Part shown: positions 30,472 to 45,764 of the stretch, one piece after another
How the letters are laid out: each line of letters begins with the position of its first letter
Numbering within the stretch: position 1 is the stretch's first letter
The notes under the pieces: generated by a model
What the model was told of the DNA's origin: nothing
Seen by the model: the letters and a program-made list of their open reading frames with translations, nothing else
Databases searched by the model: none
Assembly: GCA_030674185.1 (NCBI GenBank)
Contig: CM060311.1
Span: forward strand, 101,059,513 to 101,123,512
Source: Monoplex corrugatus
Taxonomy: Eukaryota; Mollusca; Gastropoda; Littorinimorpha; Ranellidae
Direction of reading: 5' to 3'
Length of the DNA stretch: 64,000 bases
Position numbers and translations under genes: made by a program

Positions 30472-32598
30472 CACATAGGCCACCACACCATTGTCCTGTG
30501 TAAGGCCACCACACCATTGTCCTGTGTAAGGCCACCACACCATTGTCCACACATAGGCCACCACACCATTGTCCACACATAGGCCACCACACCATTGTCC
30601 ACACAAAGCCACCACACCATTGTCCTGTGTAAGGCCACCACACCATTGTCCACACATAGGCCACCACACCACTGTCCACACATAGGCCACCACACCACTG
30701 TCCACACATAGGCCACCACACCACTGTCCACACATAGGCCACCACACCACTGTCCACACATAGGCCACCACACCATTGTCCACACATTGGCCACCACACC
30801 ATGTCCTGTGTAAGGCCACCACACCACTGTCCTGTGTAAGGCCACCACACCATTGTCCTGTGTAAGGCCACCACACCACTGTCCTGTGTAAGACCACCAC
30901 ACCACTGTCCTGTGTAAGGCCACCACACCATTGTCCTGTGTAAGGCCACCACACCACTGTCCTGTGTAAGACCACCACACCATTGTCCTGTATAAGACCA
31001 CCACACCATTGTCCTGTATAAGACCACCACACCACTGTCCTGTGTAAGGCCACCCACACCACTGTCCTGTGTAAGGCCACCACACCATTGTCCTGTGTAA
31101 GACCACCACACCATTGTCCACACATAGACCACCACACCATTGTCCTGTGTAAGGCCACCACACCACTGTCCTGTGTAAGGCCACCACACCATTGTCCACA
31201 CATAGGCCACTACACCACTGTCCTGTGTAAGGCCACCACACCACTGTCCTGTGTAAGGCCACCACACCACTGTCCTGTGTAAGGCCACCACACCACTGTC
31301 CTGTGTAAGGCCACCACACCACTGTCCTGTGTAAGGCCACCACACCACTGTCCTGTGTAAGGCCACCACACCACTGTCCTGTGTAAGGCCACCACACCAC
31401 TGTCCTGTGTAAGGCCACCACACCACTGTCCTGTGTAAGGCCACCACACCATTGTCCTGTGTAAGGCCACCACACCACTGTCCTGTGTAAGGCCACCACA
31501 CCACTGTCCTGTGTTAGGCCACCACACCATTGTCCTGTGTTAGGCCACCACACCATTGTCCTGTGTAAGGCCACCACACCATTGTCCTGTGTAAGGCCAC
31601 CACACCATTGCCCTGTGTAAGGCCACCACACCATTGTCCTGTGTAAGACCACCACACCATTGTCCACACTTGGCCATCACACCATGTCCTGTGTAAGACC
31701 ACCACACCATTGTCCACACATTGGCCACCACACCATGTCCTGTGTAAGACCACCACACCATTGTCCACACATTGGCCACCACACCATGTCCTGTGTAAGA
31801 CCACCACACCATTGTCCACACATTGGCCACCGCACCATGTCCTGTGTAAGACCACCACACGTTGTCCACACATTGGCCACCGCACCATGTCCTGTGTAAG
31901 ACCACCACACGTTGTCCACACATTGGCCACCGCACCATGTCCTGTGTAAGACCACCACACGTTGTCCACACATTGGCCACCGCACCATGTCCTGTGTAAG
32001 ACCACCACACGTTGTCCACACATTGGCCACCGCACCATGTCCTGTGTAAGACCACCACACGTTGTCCACACATTGGCCACCGCACCATGTCCTGTGTAAG
32101 ACCACCACACGTTGTCCACACATTGCCCACCGCACCATGTCCTGTGTAAGACCACCACACGTTGTCCACACATTGGCCACCGCACCATGTCCTGTGTAAG
32201 ACCACCACACGTTGTCCACCACATTGGCCACCGCACCATGTCCTGTGTAAGACCACCACACGTTGTCCACACATTGGCCACCGCACCATGTCCTGTGTAA
32301 GACCACCACACGTTGTCCACACATTGGCCACCGCACCATGTCCTGTGTAAGACCACCACACGTTGTCCACACATTGGCCACCGCACCATGTCCTGTGTAA
32401 GACCACCACACGTTGTCCACACATTGCCCACCGCACCATGTCCTGTGTAAGACCACCACACGTTGTCCACACATTGGCCACCGCACCATGTCCTGTGTAA
32501 GACCACCACACGTTGTCCACACATTGGCCACCGCACCATGTCCTGTGTAAGACCACCACACGTTGTCCACACATTGGCCACCGCACCATGTCCTGTGT
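30472..32598. repeat. 26-bp minisatellite turning into a 50-bp higher-order repeat
   Basis: Left block (30.47-31.65 kb): 25-26-bp units GGCCACCACACCATTGTC plus CTGTGTAA or CACACATA. Right block (31.65-32.60 kb): about 19 nearly identical 50-bp units, each joining one GGCCACCGCACCATGTCC and one GACCACCACACGTTGTCC half. It is a clear monomer-to-dimer transition. Minus-strand ORFs of 250-412 codons across it are repeat-driven. Confidence 0.95.
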
Positions 32599-33224
32599 AG
32601 ACCATATTTCTGTTAGTTTTTTCCCCTCCAGCTTACTGAGAACTGCAGTAGTGTGTACATGTACAACTGTTTTATAGCTGCATGATTATGGATGTTACTG
32701 TAATTGTTTCTACATTTCCTGTGTTGGACTAAGAGAATGGAAACACCCTCTTTTGACCCAGAGTGCCGCGAGCGAGGGCTCTTCCATTCTCTCTTGGTTC
32801 AGTGCTTGGTGCGCGTTGTGTGGCTTTGTCCGGGAGTTTGTCATCTCCCACCTTGCCATTCATTTTGTAAACAAGGTGACTGATGACTGGGTCTGAATGG
32901 GTCATGCAATGCATGGACAGCCCCCCACCCCACCCCCACTCCTACCCCACTCTGTCTGATGAAATGGCTGTCGGACGGCGTCAGGAGCTTGGGAGGTGAT
33001 TGTCCGGAGAATGGCGGGGCATTGGTACTGTGGGTCCCATCTGCACCCTCAGGGTGTTTTCTTGTTAACGTGTTTGTGGTGTTGTTGTTGAATGTTTGTT
33101 GTAGGATTTTTTCCTTGTATCATGAAGTCATGCTCAAGCCATTTCAGGGTCTATAAATACTACAGAGGTACTGGATGTGTGGGAGCAATGGAAACTCCAT
33201 AGATATTTTTTGATAGCCGTTAAC
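32599..33224. other. Unique, more GC-rich spacer
   Basis: Contains GC-richer sequence (GAGTGCCGCGAGCGAGG at about 32762, a C-rich run at 32920-32945) and a pyrimidine-rich acceptor-like TTTTTTCCCCTCCAG at about 32628. No frame joins plausibly; nothing called. Confidence 0.45.
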
Positions 33225-33331
33225 TTTTCTTAAGCATTCCAGTTTTCCAGAATGTGTGTGACGTGTTGTTTTGCCTGCATCATGCTTCCAGTATATTGCT
33301 GCACAGTCTGCATACTCCATCTTTGGTGAGT

Positions 33332-34138
33332 GTGGTGTGAATGTTGTCATGTTTTCATACACTACAGGACATTGGTGAGTGTAGTGCTGAGTGTTGTCAT
33401 GTTTTCATACAGGACATTGGTGAGTGTAGTGCTGAGTGTTGTCATGTTTTCATACAGGACATTGGTGAATGTAGTGCTGAGTGTTGTCATGTTTTCATAC
33501 AGGACATTGGTGAGTGTGGTGCTGAGTGTTGTCATGTTTTCATACAGGACATTGGTGAGTGTAGTGCTGAGTGTTGTCTGTTTTCATACACTACAGGACA
33601 TTGGTGAGTGTGGTGCTGAGTGTTGTCATGTTTTCATACAGGACATTGGTGAGTGTGGTGCTGAGTGTTGTCATGTTTTCATACACTACAGGACATTGGT
33701 GAGTGTAGTGCTGAGTGTTGTCATGTTTTCATACAGGACATTGGTGAGTGTAGTGCTGAGTGTTGTCATGTTTTCATACAGGACATTGGTGAGTGTAGTG
33801 CTGAGTGTTGTCATGTTTTCATACAGGACATTGGTGAATGTAGTGCTGAGTGTTGTCATGTTTTCATACAGGACATTGGTGAATGTAGTGCTGAGTGTTG
33901 TCATGTTTTCATACAGGACATTGGTGAGTGTAGTGCTGAGTGTTGTCATGTTTTCATACAGGACATTGGTGAATGTAGTGCTGAGTGTTGTCATGTTTTC
34001 ATACAGGACATTGGTGAGTGTAGTGCTGAGTGTTGTCATGTTTTCATACAGGACATTGGTGAGTGTAGTGCTGAGTGTTGTCATGTTTTCATACAGGACA
34101 TTGGTGAGTGTAGTGCTGAGTGTTGTCATGTTTTTATA
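33332..34138. repeat. 45/50-bp minisatellite nested in SINE (17 copies)
   Basis: Seventeen copies of ACAGGACATTGGTGAGTG plus TAGTGCTGAGTGTTGTC and ATGTTTTCAT (45 bp); three copies have a 5-bp CACTA insertion. Each unit has a TTTTCATACAG|G acceptor-like and a TTG|gtgagt donor-like sequence 7 nt apart. The 45-bp length keeps frames open on both strands. Confidence 0.95.
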
Positions 34139-34766
34139 CACCACTGGACGCCGTCATGACTGACTGGATCTTTAGCACACACACATTTGATGTTCTGTAC
34201 ATAAACACATGTAGAGGCTTTAAACACCAGATGTTCTGTATACGTATACACATGGTTTAGACACCAGGTGATCTGTATACGTATACACATGGTTTAGACT
34301 CCAGCCGTTCTGTATACATATGCACAGGGTTTAGACACCAGGTGTTCTGTGTGCATATACACAGTATGTAGAAGCCAGGTGTTCTGTATACATATACACA
34401 GGATGTAGACACCAGGTGTTCTGTATACATATACACAGGATGTAGACACCAGGTGTTCTGTATACATATACACAGGATGTAGGCACCAGGTGTTCTGTAT
34501 ACATATACACAGGATGTAGACACCAGGTGTTTCTGTATACATATAACAGGATGTAGGCACAGGTGTTCTGTATACATATACACAGGATGTAGACACCAGG
34601 TGTTCTGTTACATATACACAGGATTAGACACCAGGTGTTCTGTATACATATACACAGGTATGTAGACACCAGGTGTTCTGTATACATATACACAGGATGT
34701 AGACACCAGGTGTTCTGTGTACATATACACAGGATGTAGACACCAGGTGTTCTGTATACATATACA

Positions 34767-35112
<346 letters not shown>

Positions 35113-38100
35113 ACACAAGCCGTGTTCGTTAAAATGATTTTGCTAACAGATTACGGTTCTTACATACAAGGACACAGGTCTGTTTACACAGTTAGCAGGT
35201 TGTATCCGTGAAGTGTTTCACTGTGACAGTTCTGTACATCACAGGTGGTGTTTATATAACAAGGTAGCACAGGTTCTGAACATATACATTAGACGTGTTT
35301 GTAATATACAGGACATTTATACATATAACGTCAGGTCGTATACAAGTAGACCTATACTATTAACCAGTGTCTGTACTTAACTTGACTATACTAAACAGTG
35401 ACCGTGTTCGTACATACCTGTAGACCGTTCTTAATATCACATGTAGACGTTAAACCATGTAGACAGTGTCTTATATACACAGTGTAGACGGTGTCTGATA
35501 CTATACAAGAGCAGTGTTCGTAATTAAAGATTGACCCAGTGTTCGTTAATACACAGATGGCACAGTGTCTGTATACAACACAGATGTACACATTTATACA
35601 TACAGATGCACGGTGTCTGTACATACACAGTAGACACCAGTGTGATATCCGATGTAGACCGGTGTCTGTAACATATACACAGTATGTAGACACAGGTGTT
35701 CTGTATACATATACACAGATGTAGAACCAGTGTTCTGTATACATATACAAGGATGTAGACACCGGTGTTCTGTATACATATACACAGGATGTAGACACGT
35801 GTTCGTATACATTACACAGATGAGCACCAGGTGTTCTGTAACATATACCAGGATGTAGACACAGGTGTCGTATACTATACACAGAGTAGACACCAGGGTT
35901 CTGTTACTAACGGTTAACACCAGGTGTTTGACATAACAGATGACACCGTGTTCTGTATACATATACCAGGATTAGACCGGTTCTGTATACTATACACAGA
36001 TTAGACACGTGTTCTGTATCATAACACAGATTAGACCGTGTTCGTATACATATACACAGGATTAGACACGGTTCTGTTACATAACACAGATGTAGACCGT
36101 GTTCTGTATACATAACAGTTAGAACCGTGTTCTGTTATTAACAGATGAGACACAGGTGTCTGTATATATACCAGATGTAGAACGGTTTCTGATCATAACA
36201 CAGGATTAGACACCGGTGTTCTTATCAAACACGATTAGACACGTGTTCTGTATAATATACACAGGATTAGACACCGTGTCTGTATACTATAACGGATGTA
36301 GACCGGTGTTCTTAACATATACACAGGATTAGACACGGTGTTTGTAACATATACACGGAGTAGACACCGTGTTCTGTATACATATACACAGGATTGCACC
36401 GTGTTCTGTATACTATACACGGATGTAACGTGTTGTATACATTACACAGGATGTAGACACCAGTGTTTGTACATATACACAGGATGTAGACACCGGTGTC
36501 TGTTACATATACACAGTTTAAGATTAGCGGGTTGTAATCCGATGTGCCGGTGTTGTAATAAGTGTAAACAGGTGTTATATACAGATGTAGACACCAGGTG
36601 TTCTGTATACATATACAAGTATGTAGACACCAGGTGTTCTGCGTTACATATACACGTATGTAGACACCAGGTGTTCTGTGTTATACAACAGGATGTAGAA
36701 CCGGTGTCTGATTATACGTATTACACCAGGGTTGTTATACCAGGTGACAGTGTTCTGTATACATATACACATATGTAGACAGCGTTCTGTATACATATAC
36801 ACAGGATGTAGACACCGGTGTCTGTATACATATCACATGGATGTTTAACAACAAGGTTGAACTGTATCTATACTTATACACAGATGTCGTTTTACATATA
36901 CAAGGATGTAGACCGGTGTTCTGTATACATATACACAGGATGTAGACACCAGGTTCTGTTACATATACACAGGTGTAGACACCAGGTGTTCTGTATACAT
37001 ATACAATGTAGACACCAGGTGTTCTGTATACTATAACAGATGTAGACACCAGGTGTTCTGTATACATATACACAGGATGTAGACACCAGGTGTTCTGTAT
37101 ACATATACACAGTATGTAGACACCAGGTGTACTGTATACATATTACACAGTATGTAGACACCAGGTGTTCTGTTATACATATACACAGTATGTAGACACC
37201 AGGTGCTCTGTATACATATACACAGGATGTAGACACCTGGTGTTCTGTATACATATACACAGGATGTAGACACCAGGTGTTCTGTATACATATACACAGA
37301 ATGTAGACGCCAGGTGTTCTGTATACATATACACAGGATGTAGACACCTGGTGTTCTGTATACATATACACAGGATGTAGACGCCAGGTGTTCTGTTTTA
37401 CATATACATAGTATGTAGACACCAGGTGTACTGTATACATATACACAGGATGTAGACACCAGGTGTTCTGTATTACATATACACAGTATGTAGACACCTG
37501 GTGTTCTTTATACATATACACAGGATGTAGACACCTGGTGTTCTGTATACATATACACAGGATGTAGACACCAGGTGTTCTGTATACATATACACAGTAT
37601 GTAGACACCAGGTGTTCTGTATACATATACACAGGATATAGACACCAGGTGTACTGTATACATATACACAGTATGTAGACACCTGGTGTTCTGTATACAT
37701 ATACACAGGATGTAGACACCTGGTGTTCTGTATACATATACACAGTATGTAGGCACCAGGTGTTCTGTAGACATATACACAGTATGTAGACACCTGGTGT
37801 TCTGTATACATAAAGACAGGATGTAGACACAGGTGTTCTGTATACATATACACAGTATGTAGGCACCAGGTGTTCTGTATACATATACACAGGATGTAGA
37901 CACCAGGTGTACAGTATACATATACACAGGATGTTAGACACCAGGTGTTCTGTATACATATACACAGGATGTAGACACCAGGTGTTCTGTATACATATAC
38001 ACAGTATGTAGGCACCAGGTGTTCTGTATACATATACACAGGATGTAGACACCAGGTGTTCTGTATACATATACACAGGATATAGACACCAGGTGTTCTG

Positions 38101-38174
38101 TATACATATACACAGTATGTAGACACCAGGTGTTCTGTATACATATACACAGGATATAGACACCAGGTGTACTG

Positions 38175-38421
<247 letters not shown>

Positions 38422-41400
38422 ACAGGATGTAGACACGGTTCGTAAATTACAAGGATGTGACCCGGTGTCTGTTACATATCACGGATGTAGACACCAGGTG
38501 TCTGTATACATATACACGTGTAGACACCAGTGTCTGTTAATATACACAGATTAGACCAGTGTCTGTAATATACACAGGATTAGAACAGTGTTCTGTAACA
38601 TAACACAGGATGACACCAGTGTCTGTATAATAAAGTTAGACACAGTGTTCTTTACTAAACAGTGAACCGTGTTCTGTATACATTAACGGATGTAGACACG
38701 GTGTTCTGTATACATACACGGAGAGACCCAGGTTCTGTAACATACAAGATGTAGCACGGTGTTCTGTAACATATAACAGATGTAGACACAGTTCTGTATA
38801 CTATACACGGATGTAGACACGGTGTTCTTATAAATATACACAGGATTAGAACCTGTGTTCTGTATACATACACAGATGTAGACACAGTGTTCTGTTACAT
38901 ATACACTGTAGACACCAGTGTTCTGTATACATATACACAGGATTAGAACCAGGTGTCTGTATACAATACACAGGATGTAGACACGTGTTCTGTACATATA
39001 CACAGGATGTAGACACCGGTGTTCTGTATACATATACACAGATGTAGCACCGGTGTTTGTATACATATAACAATTAAACCGGTGTTCTGTATACATAAAC
39101 AGGATGTAGACACCGGTGTTCTGTATACATATAAGGATGTAGACACCAGGTGTTCTGTATACATATACACAGATGTAGACACCAGGTGTCTGATACATAT
39201 ACACAGATGTAGACACCAGTGTTCTGTACATATACACAGATGTAGACACCAGGTGTTCTGTTACATATAACAGAGTAGACCAGTGTTCTGTTACATATCA
39301 AGGATGTACACCAGGTTCTGTATACATATACACAGATGTAGACACCAGGTGTTCTGTTACATATACACAGATGTAGACACAGGTGTTCTGTATTAAGATG
39401 TACCAGTGTTGTAACAAGAGAGACCATTTATATATACAAGTTAAACCAGTTTCTGTATACATATCAAGATGTAGACGTTCTGTTACTACAGGATGTAACA
39501 CGTGTTTGTAATATCAGGATTAACAGTGTGAAAAACACGTGTAGACGGTTTGTAATTCAGAGTAACACGTTTTGTATACTTACGATGTAGAACCGTTTTG
39601 TTATTAGATGTGCCAGGTTGATTTAGTGACAGGGTTGTTATTGGTGGAGGTGTAACATACCGTTCAGTTTGTACATAAAATGTAACCGGTGTCGTATAAT
39701 ATCAAGAGTAGCCCAGGTGTCTTATACACGATGTAGACAGTGTTCTGTATATATACAGATAGACGGTCTTAACAAGAGTGACACGGTCTGTATACATTAC
39801 AAGTTAACCCAGGTTCTTACATTATACATATTGTTGCACCAGTCGTATACATAACGTGAACGGTTCTACTTACAAGATGTAGACCGGTTCTTTATACTTA
39901 CACAGGAATGTAGAGGGTTCGTATACAATACCAGATTAGACCGGGTTCTGTTCATAACAGAGTAGCCGGTGTCTGTATATATCACGATGTAGCGGTGTCT
40001 GTTACTTACAAGGATGAGCACCAGTCGTAATATACCAGATTAGACACGGTGTTGTAATACGATTAGCACCGTGTCTGTAACATTACACTAGCACGTGTTT
40101 GTTACATACACAGATAACACTTCTGTATCAAACAAGTAGACACCGGTCGTATACATATACAGTTAGCACCAGTGTTGATAAAGTAGACCAGTGTCTTACA
40201 ATACACAATGAGACGGTCTGTATCTAGATGGACAGGTGTTGTATACATAGTAACACCGTTCTGAAATAACAGTGCACAGGTTTTACTATCACAGATGTAG
40301 CACAGGTTCTGTATAACACCAGGTTGAACAACAAGATGAGACACCAGGTTCTGTAACATATACAAATGTACACCAGGTTCTGTATATACAAGGATGTAGA
40401 CACCGGTCTGTATACATATACAAGATGTAGACACCAGTGTTCTTACAATACACAGATGTAACACCGGTTCAACAAACAGTGTAGACAGTGTTCTGTATAC
40501 AAACCAGATAACACCGTTTCTGTATACTATACAAGATGTAGACACCAGGTTTCTGTATACATAACACAGATGTAGCCCAGTGTGTATCATTTACAAGATG
40601 TAGACCAGGGTCGTTCATTACAATGTAGACACCAGTGTTCTGTATACATATACACAGATGACACCGTGTTCGTATACAATACAAGATTAACACCGGTGTT
40701 CTGTATACATATACAAGGATGTGACACCAGGTGTTCGTTACATACACATGTAGCACCAGGTGTTTGTATAAATACACAGATTAGACACCAGGTGTTCTGT
40801 ATACATATACAAGTTGTAGAACATCAAATAACACAGGTGTACCCAGGTGTTCTGTATCATATCACAGTAGTAGCACCAGGTTCTTTACATAACACAGATG
40901 TAAACCGTGTTCTGTTACATAAACAGATGTAACACCGGGTTCTGTAACATATACACAGGAGTAGACACCAGGTGTTCTGTATACATTACAAGATGTAGAC
41001 CGTGTCTTACATAACACAGTATTACACAGTGTTCTTATACAATACACAGATGTAGACACCAGTGTTCTTATACATATACACAGTGATATCTACCGGTGTT
41101 CTGTAACAATCACAGTTAGCACCAGGTGTCTGTATACATATACACAGATGTAGACACCAGGTGTCTGTAATAACAGTTAGCACGTGTTCTAATATACAAG
41201 ATGTAACACGTACATAGTATGTAACACAGGTCGTTACATACACAGATTAGACAAGTGTATTACAGTAGACCAGTGTGTAACAATACAAGATGTAGACACC
41301 GTTCTGTATTAGGAGAGTGTTTGACAAACAAGATAGACCGTGCTGTATACTTACCGTTAACAGTTCGAACATAACACAGATAGCCGGTGTCGTACATATA

Positions 41401-43216
41401 CAAATTAACAGTGTCGTATCAATACAGATAACCAGTCTGTCAATAACAGTGTAACACCGTTCTGTAACATACACAGGATGTAGCGTGTCGTATACAATAA
41501 AATGTAACACCGTCTGTATCATTACACAGATAACACCAGGTGTCGTCAAAAAGATGTAGACCAGGTTCTTACTTCAAGAGACACAGTGTCTATCATAACA
41601 CGATTAACACGTGTCTGTTCAATAACATGTAGACACCGTGTCTTAACTATAATTACACGGGTGAAACTGTTCTGTATACCTAGTATTTCATATCACAGGA
41701 TGTAGAACATTATCGTATAACACAGTTAACACATACGTATAAATAAGTTGTAACATGTACGTATAAACCAGTTGACACATATAAACAGATTAACACGGTG
41801 TCTGTATATACACGATGTAGACACCAGGTGTTCTGTATACTATAACAATGTAGACACCAGGTGTTTTTACAATAACAGTAGTAGACCCAGGTCTGTATAC
41901 ATATACACAGATTAGACACGGTTTTTATACATATACACAGATGTGCACAGGTTCTGTATACAATACACAGATTAGCACCGGTGTTCTGTAACATATAACA
42001 GAGTAGACCGGTTTGTATACAATACACAGAATGTAGACGCCGGTGTTCTGTATACATATACACAGATGTAGACACCGTGTTCTATACATATACACAGGTT
42101 AACCAGGGCTGTATACTATACATAGTAGACCAGTGTCTGTATACAATAACACAGGATGTAGACACCAGGTTTCTGTATACATATACAAGATTAGACACCG
42201 GTTTTATACATATACACAGGATGTAGACACTGGTGTTTTAATAACAGGATGTAGACACCAGTGTTCTTTATATAACAGATGTAGACACAGGTGTTCTGTA
42301 TACATATACACATATAAACACCGGTATGTATATAACAGATGTAGACACCGGTTTGTAATATACACAGAGTAGACACCTGTTTGTATACATATACAAGTAG
42401 TGACCCGGTGTTTGTAACATATACACAGTAGAGCACGGTGTCTGTATACATAAAAGATGTAGACACCTGTTCTGTATACATATACACAGTATGTAGCACC
42501 AGGTGTTGTAACATATACACAGATGTAACACCAGTGTTCGTATACATATACACAGATGTAGACACAGTTTTGTATAATAACATGTAGCACCAGGTGTTCT
42601 TATCATTACATATAGACACAGGTGTTTGTTACATTACACAGATGTAGACACCATTCTGTAATTACACAGGATTAGACAAGTATGTAACATAACGATGTAA
42701 AACCAGGTGTTCTGTATTCACATATAGACAAGGTGACGGTTATACATAACACAGTATGTAGACCCAGGTGTACTGTATACATATACACAGGATGTAGACA
42801 CAGGTGTTGTATATAACAAGATAGGATGTTCTATATACACAGGATGTAGACACCAGGTTCTGTATACATATACAGGTTGGCACCAGGTTTGTATACATTA
42901 ACAGGATTAGACACCAGGTGTTCTTACATATACCAGATGTAAACACCAGGTGTTCTGTATACATACACAGGATGTAGGCACCTGGTGTTCTGTATACATA
43001 TACACAGGATGTAGGCACCAGGTGTACTGTATACATATACACAGGATGTAGACACCAGGTGTTCTGTATACATATACACAGGATGTAGACACCAGTTGTA
43101 CTGTATACATATACACAGGATGTAGACACCAGGTGTACTGTATACATATACACAGTATGTAGACACCTGGTGTTCTGTACACACAGTGACTTGGAGATAA
43201 GAAATATCGTCTTTGC

Positions 43217-44008
43217 ACCAGGCAGGATGTATCAGGCAGGATGTATCCAGGTAGGATGTTTCAGGTAGGATGTATCAGGCAGGATGTATCCAGGCAGGAT
43301 GTATCCAGGCAGGATGTATCCAGGCAGGACATATCCAGGCAGGATGTATCAGGTAGGATGTATCCAGGTAGGATGTATCCAGGTAGGATGTATCCAGGTA
43401 AGATTATCAGGCAGGATGTATCCAGGTAGGATGTATCAGGCAGGATGTATCCAGGTAGGATGTATCCAGGTAGGATGTATCAGGCAGGATGTATCAGGCA
43501 GAATGTATCCAGGTAGGATGTCTCCAGGCAGGATGTATCAGGCATGATGTATCCAGGTAGGATGTATTAGGCAGGATGTATCCAGGCAGGATGTTTCCAG
43601 GCAGGATGTATCAAGCAGGATGTATCCAGGTAGGATGTATCAGGCAGGATGTATCAGGCAGGATGTATCAGGCAGGATGTATCCAGGTAGGATGTATCCA
43701 GGTAGGATGTAGCCAGGTAGGATGTATTAGGCAGGTTATATTAGGTAGGATGTATCCAGGTAGGATGTATCTGGGCAGGATGTATCCAGGCAGGATGTAT
43801 CAGGCAGAATGTATCCAGGTAGGATGTATTAGGCAGGATATATTAGGCAGGATGTATCCAGGTAGGATGTATCAGGCAGGATGTATCCAGGTAGGATGTA
43901 TCAGGCAGGATGTATCCAGGTAGAATGTATCAGGCAGGATGTATCAGGCAGGATATACCAGGCAGGATGTATCAGGCAGGATGTATCAGGCAGGATGTAT
44001 CCAGGCAG
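43217..44008. repeat. 14/15-bp minisatellite nested in SINE
   Basis: About 55 copies of GGCAGGATGTATCA (14 bp) and GGCAGGATGTATCCA or GGTAGGATGTATCCA (15 bp), in mixed order. It begins right after the SINE word GCACCAGGC and ends at GATCAAACCC, the SINE B-box region. Confidence 0.95.
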
Positions 44009-44051
44009 GATCAAACCCAGACTTCCTGATTGGAAGTCCATCATTCTGTCA

Positions 44052-44252
44052 TTAACCCTTTGAATCCTGCGCCCTACCCACTAACTGTAAAAGCTTTCAT
44101 TCGTTGACTCCCTCATCCTATCATCCTATCTACCAGCTTTCTGCAGGAAGCTGATGGATAGGGTGAGGGAGTTGGGAGTTAAATTTTTGTTTTGCTAGCG
44201 TGATTGATATTGCAGGATGCTGGTGGACAGTGTGTGGGAGTCAAAGAATTAA
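44052..44252. mobile_element. TTAA-flanked MITE, copy 3
   Basis: 201 bp between TTAA and TTAA. The TIRs have decayed (CCCTTTGAATCC and GGGAGTCAAAGAA). The internal hairpin CTATCTACCAGCTTTCTGC / GCAGGAAGCTGATGGATAG is recognisable. It abuts the truncated tRNA-like end of the expanded SINE. Confidence 0.78.
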
Positions 44253-44276
44253 ATTTGAGAAAACTATGGAACTTGA

Positions 44277-45716
44277 GGTAGACTGCTGACCATGTGTATG
44301 TCTCAGCTGGTAGACTGCTGACCATGTGTATGTCTCAGCTAGTAGACTGCTGACCATGTGTATGTCTCAGCTAGTAGACTGCTGACCATGTGCATGTCTC
44401 AGCTAGTAGACTGCTGACCATGTGTATGTCTCAGCTGGTAGACTGCTGACCATGTGCATGTCTCAGCTGGTAGACTGCTGACCATGTGTATGTCTCAGCT
44501 AGTAGACTGCTGACCATGTGTATGTCTCAGCTAGTAGACTGCTGACCATGTGTATGTCTCAGCTAATAGACTGCTGACCATGTGTATGTCTCAGCTAGTA
44601 GATTGCTGACCATGTGTATGTCTCAGCTAGTAGACTGCTGACCATGTGTATGTCTCAGCTGGTAGACTGCTGACCATGTGTATGTCTCAGCTAGTAGACT
44701 GCTGACCATGTGTATGTCTCAGCTAGTAGACTGCTGACCATGTGTATGTCTCAGCTAGTAGACTGCTGACCATGTGTATGTCTCAGCTGGTAGACTGCTG
44801 ACCATGTGTATGTCTCAGCTAGTAGACTGCTGACCATGTGTATGTCTCAGCTAGTAGATTGCTGACCATGTGTATGTCTCAGCTAGTAGACTGCTGACCA
44901 TGTGTATGTCTCAGCTAGTAGACTGCTGACCATGTGTATGTCTCAGCTAGTAGACTGCTGACCATGTGTATGTCTCAGCTAGTAGACTGCTGACCATGTG
45001 TATGTCTCAGCTAGTAGACTGTTGACCATGTGTATGTCTCAGCTAGTAGACTGTTGACCATGTGTATGTCTCAGCTAGTAGACTGCTGACCATGTGTATG
45101 TCTCAGCTGGTAGACTGCTGACCATGTGTATGTCTCAGCTGGTAGACTGCTGACCATGTGTATGTCTCAGCTGGTAGACTGCTGACCATGTGTATGTCTC
45201 AGCTAGTAGACTGCTGACCATGTGTATGTCTCAGCTGGTAGACTGCTGACCATGTGTATGTCTCAGCTGGTAGACTGCTGACCATGTGTATGTCTCAGCT
45301 GGTAGACTGCTGACCATGTGTATGTCTCAGCTAGTAGACTGCTGACCATGTGTATGTCTCAGCTAGTAGACTGCTGACCATGTGTATGTCTCAGCTAGTA
45401 GACTGCTGACCATGTGTATGTCTCAGCTAGTAGACTGTTGACCATGTGTATGTCTCAGCTGGTAGACTGCTGACCATGTGTATGTCTCAGCTAGTAGACT
45501 GCTGACCATGTGTATGTCTCAGCTAGTAGACTGCTGACCATGTGTATGTCTCAGCTAGTAGACTGCTGACCATGTGTATGTCTCAGCTAGTAGACTGCTG
45601 ACCATGTGTATGTCTCAGCTAGTAGACTGCTGACCATGTGTATGTCTCAGCTAGTAGACTGCTGACCATGTGTATGTCTCAGCTTGTAGACTGCTGACCA
45701 TGTGCATGTCTCAGGT
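44277..45716. repeat. 32-bp minisatellite with tRNA A-box-like motif, about 45 copies
   Basis: Exact 32-bp unit TCAGCTAGTAGACTGC plus TGACCATGTGTATGTC. Each unit contains TCTCAGCT(A/G)GTAGAC, close to the A-box and D-arm of a tRNA (consensus TRGCNNAGYNGG). The main variants are CTAGTAG/CTGGTAG and GTGTATG/GTGCATG; there are almost no indels. Origin from a SINE tRNA head is inferred. Confidence 0.95.
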
Positions 45717-45764
45717 ATGTAACCAGTCACTGCGCTGCCACACTAAAGAATTGTTCACCCAGGT

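Noticed and set aside
30338..32605. Trp/Gly-rich ORFs up to 412 codons on the minus strand
   Set aside because: They follow the 26/50-bp array, overlap in two or three frames at once, and resemble no protein. Repeat artefact.
33330..34163. 277-codon and 164-codon ORFs with 15-residue repeats
   Set aside because: The 45-bp unit has open frames on both strands. Position and unit belong to the SINE-nested array.
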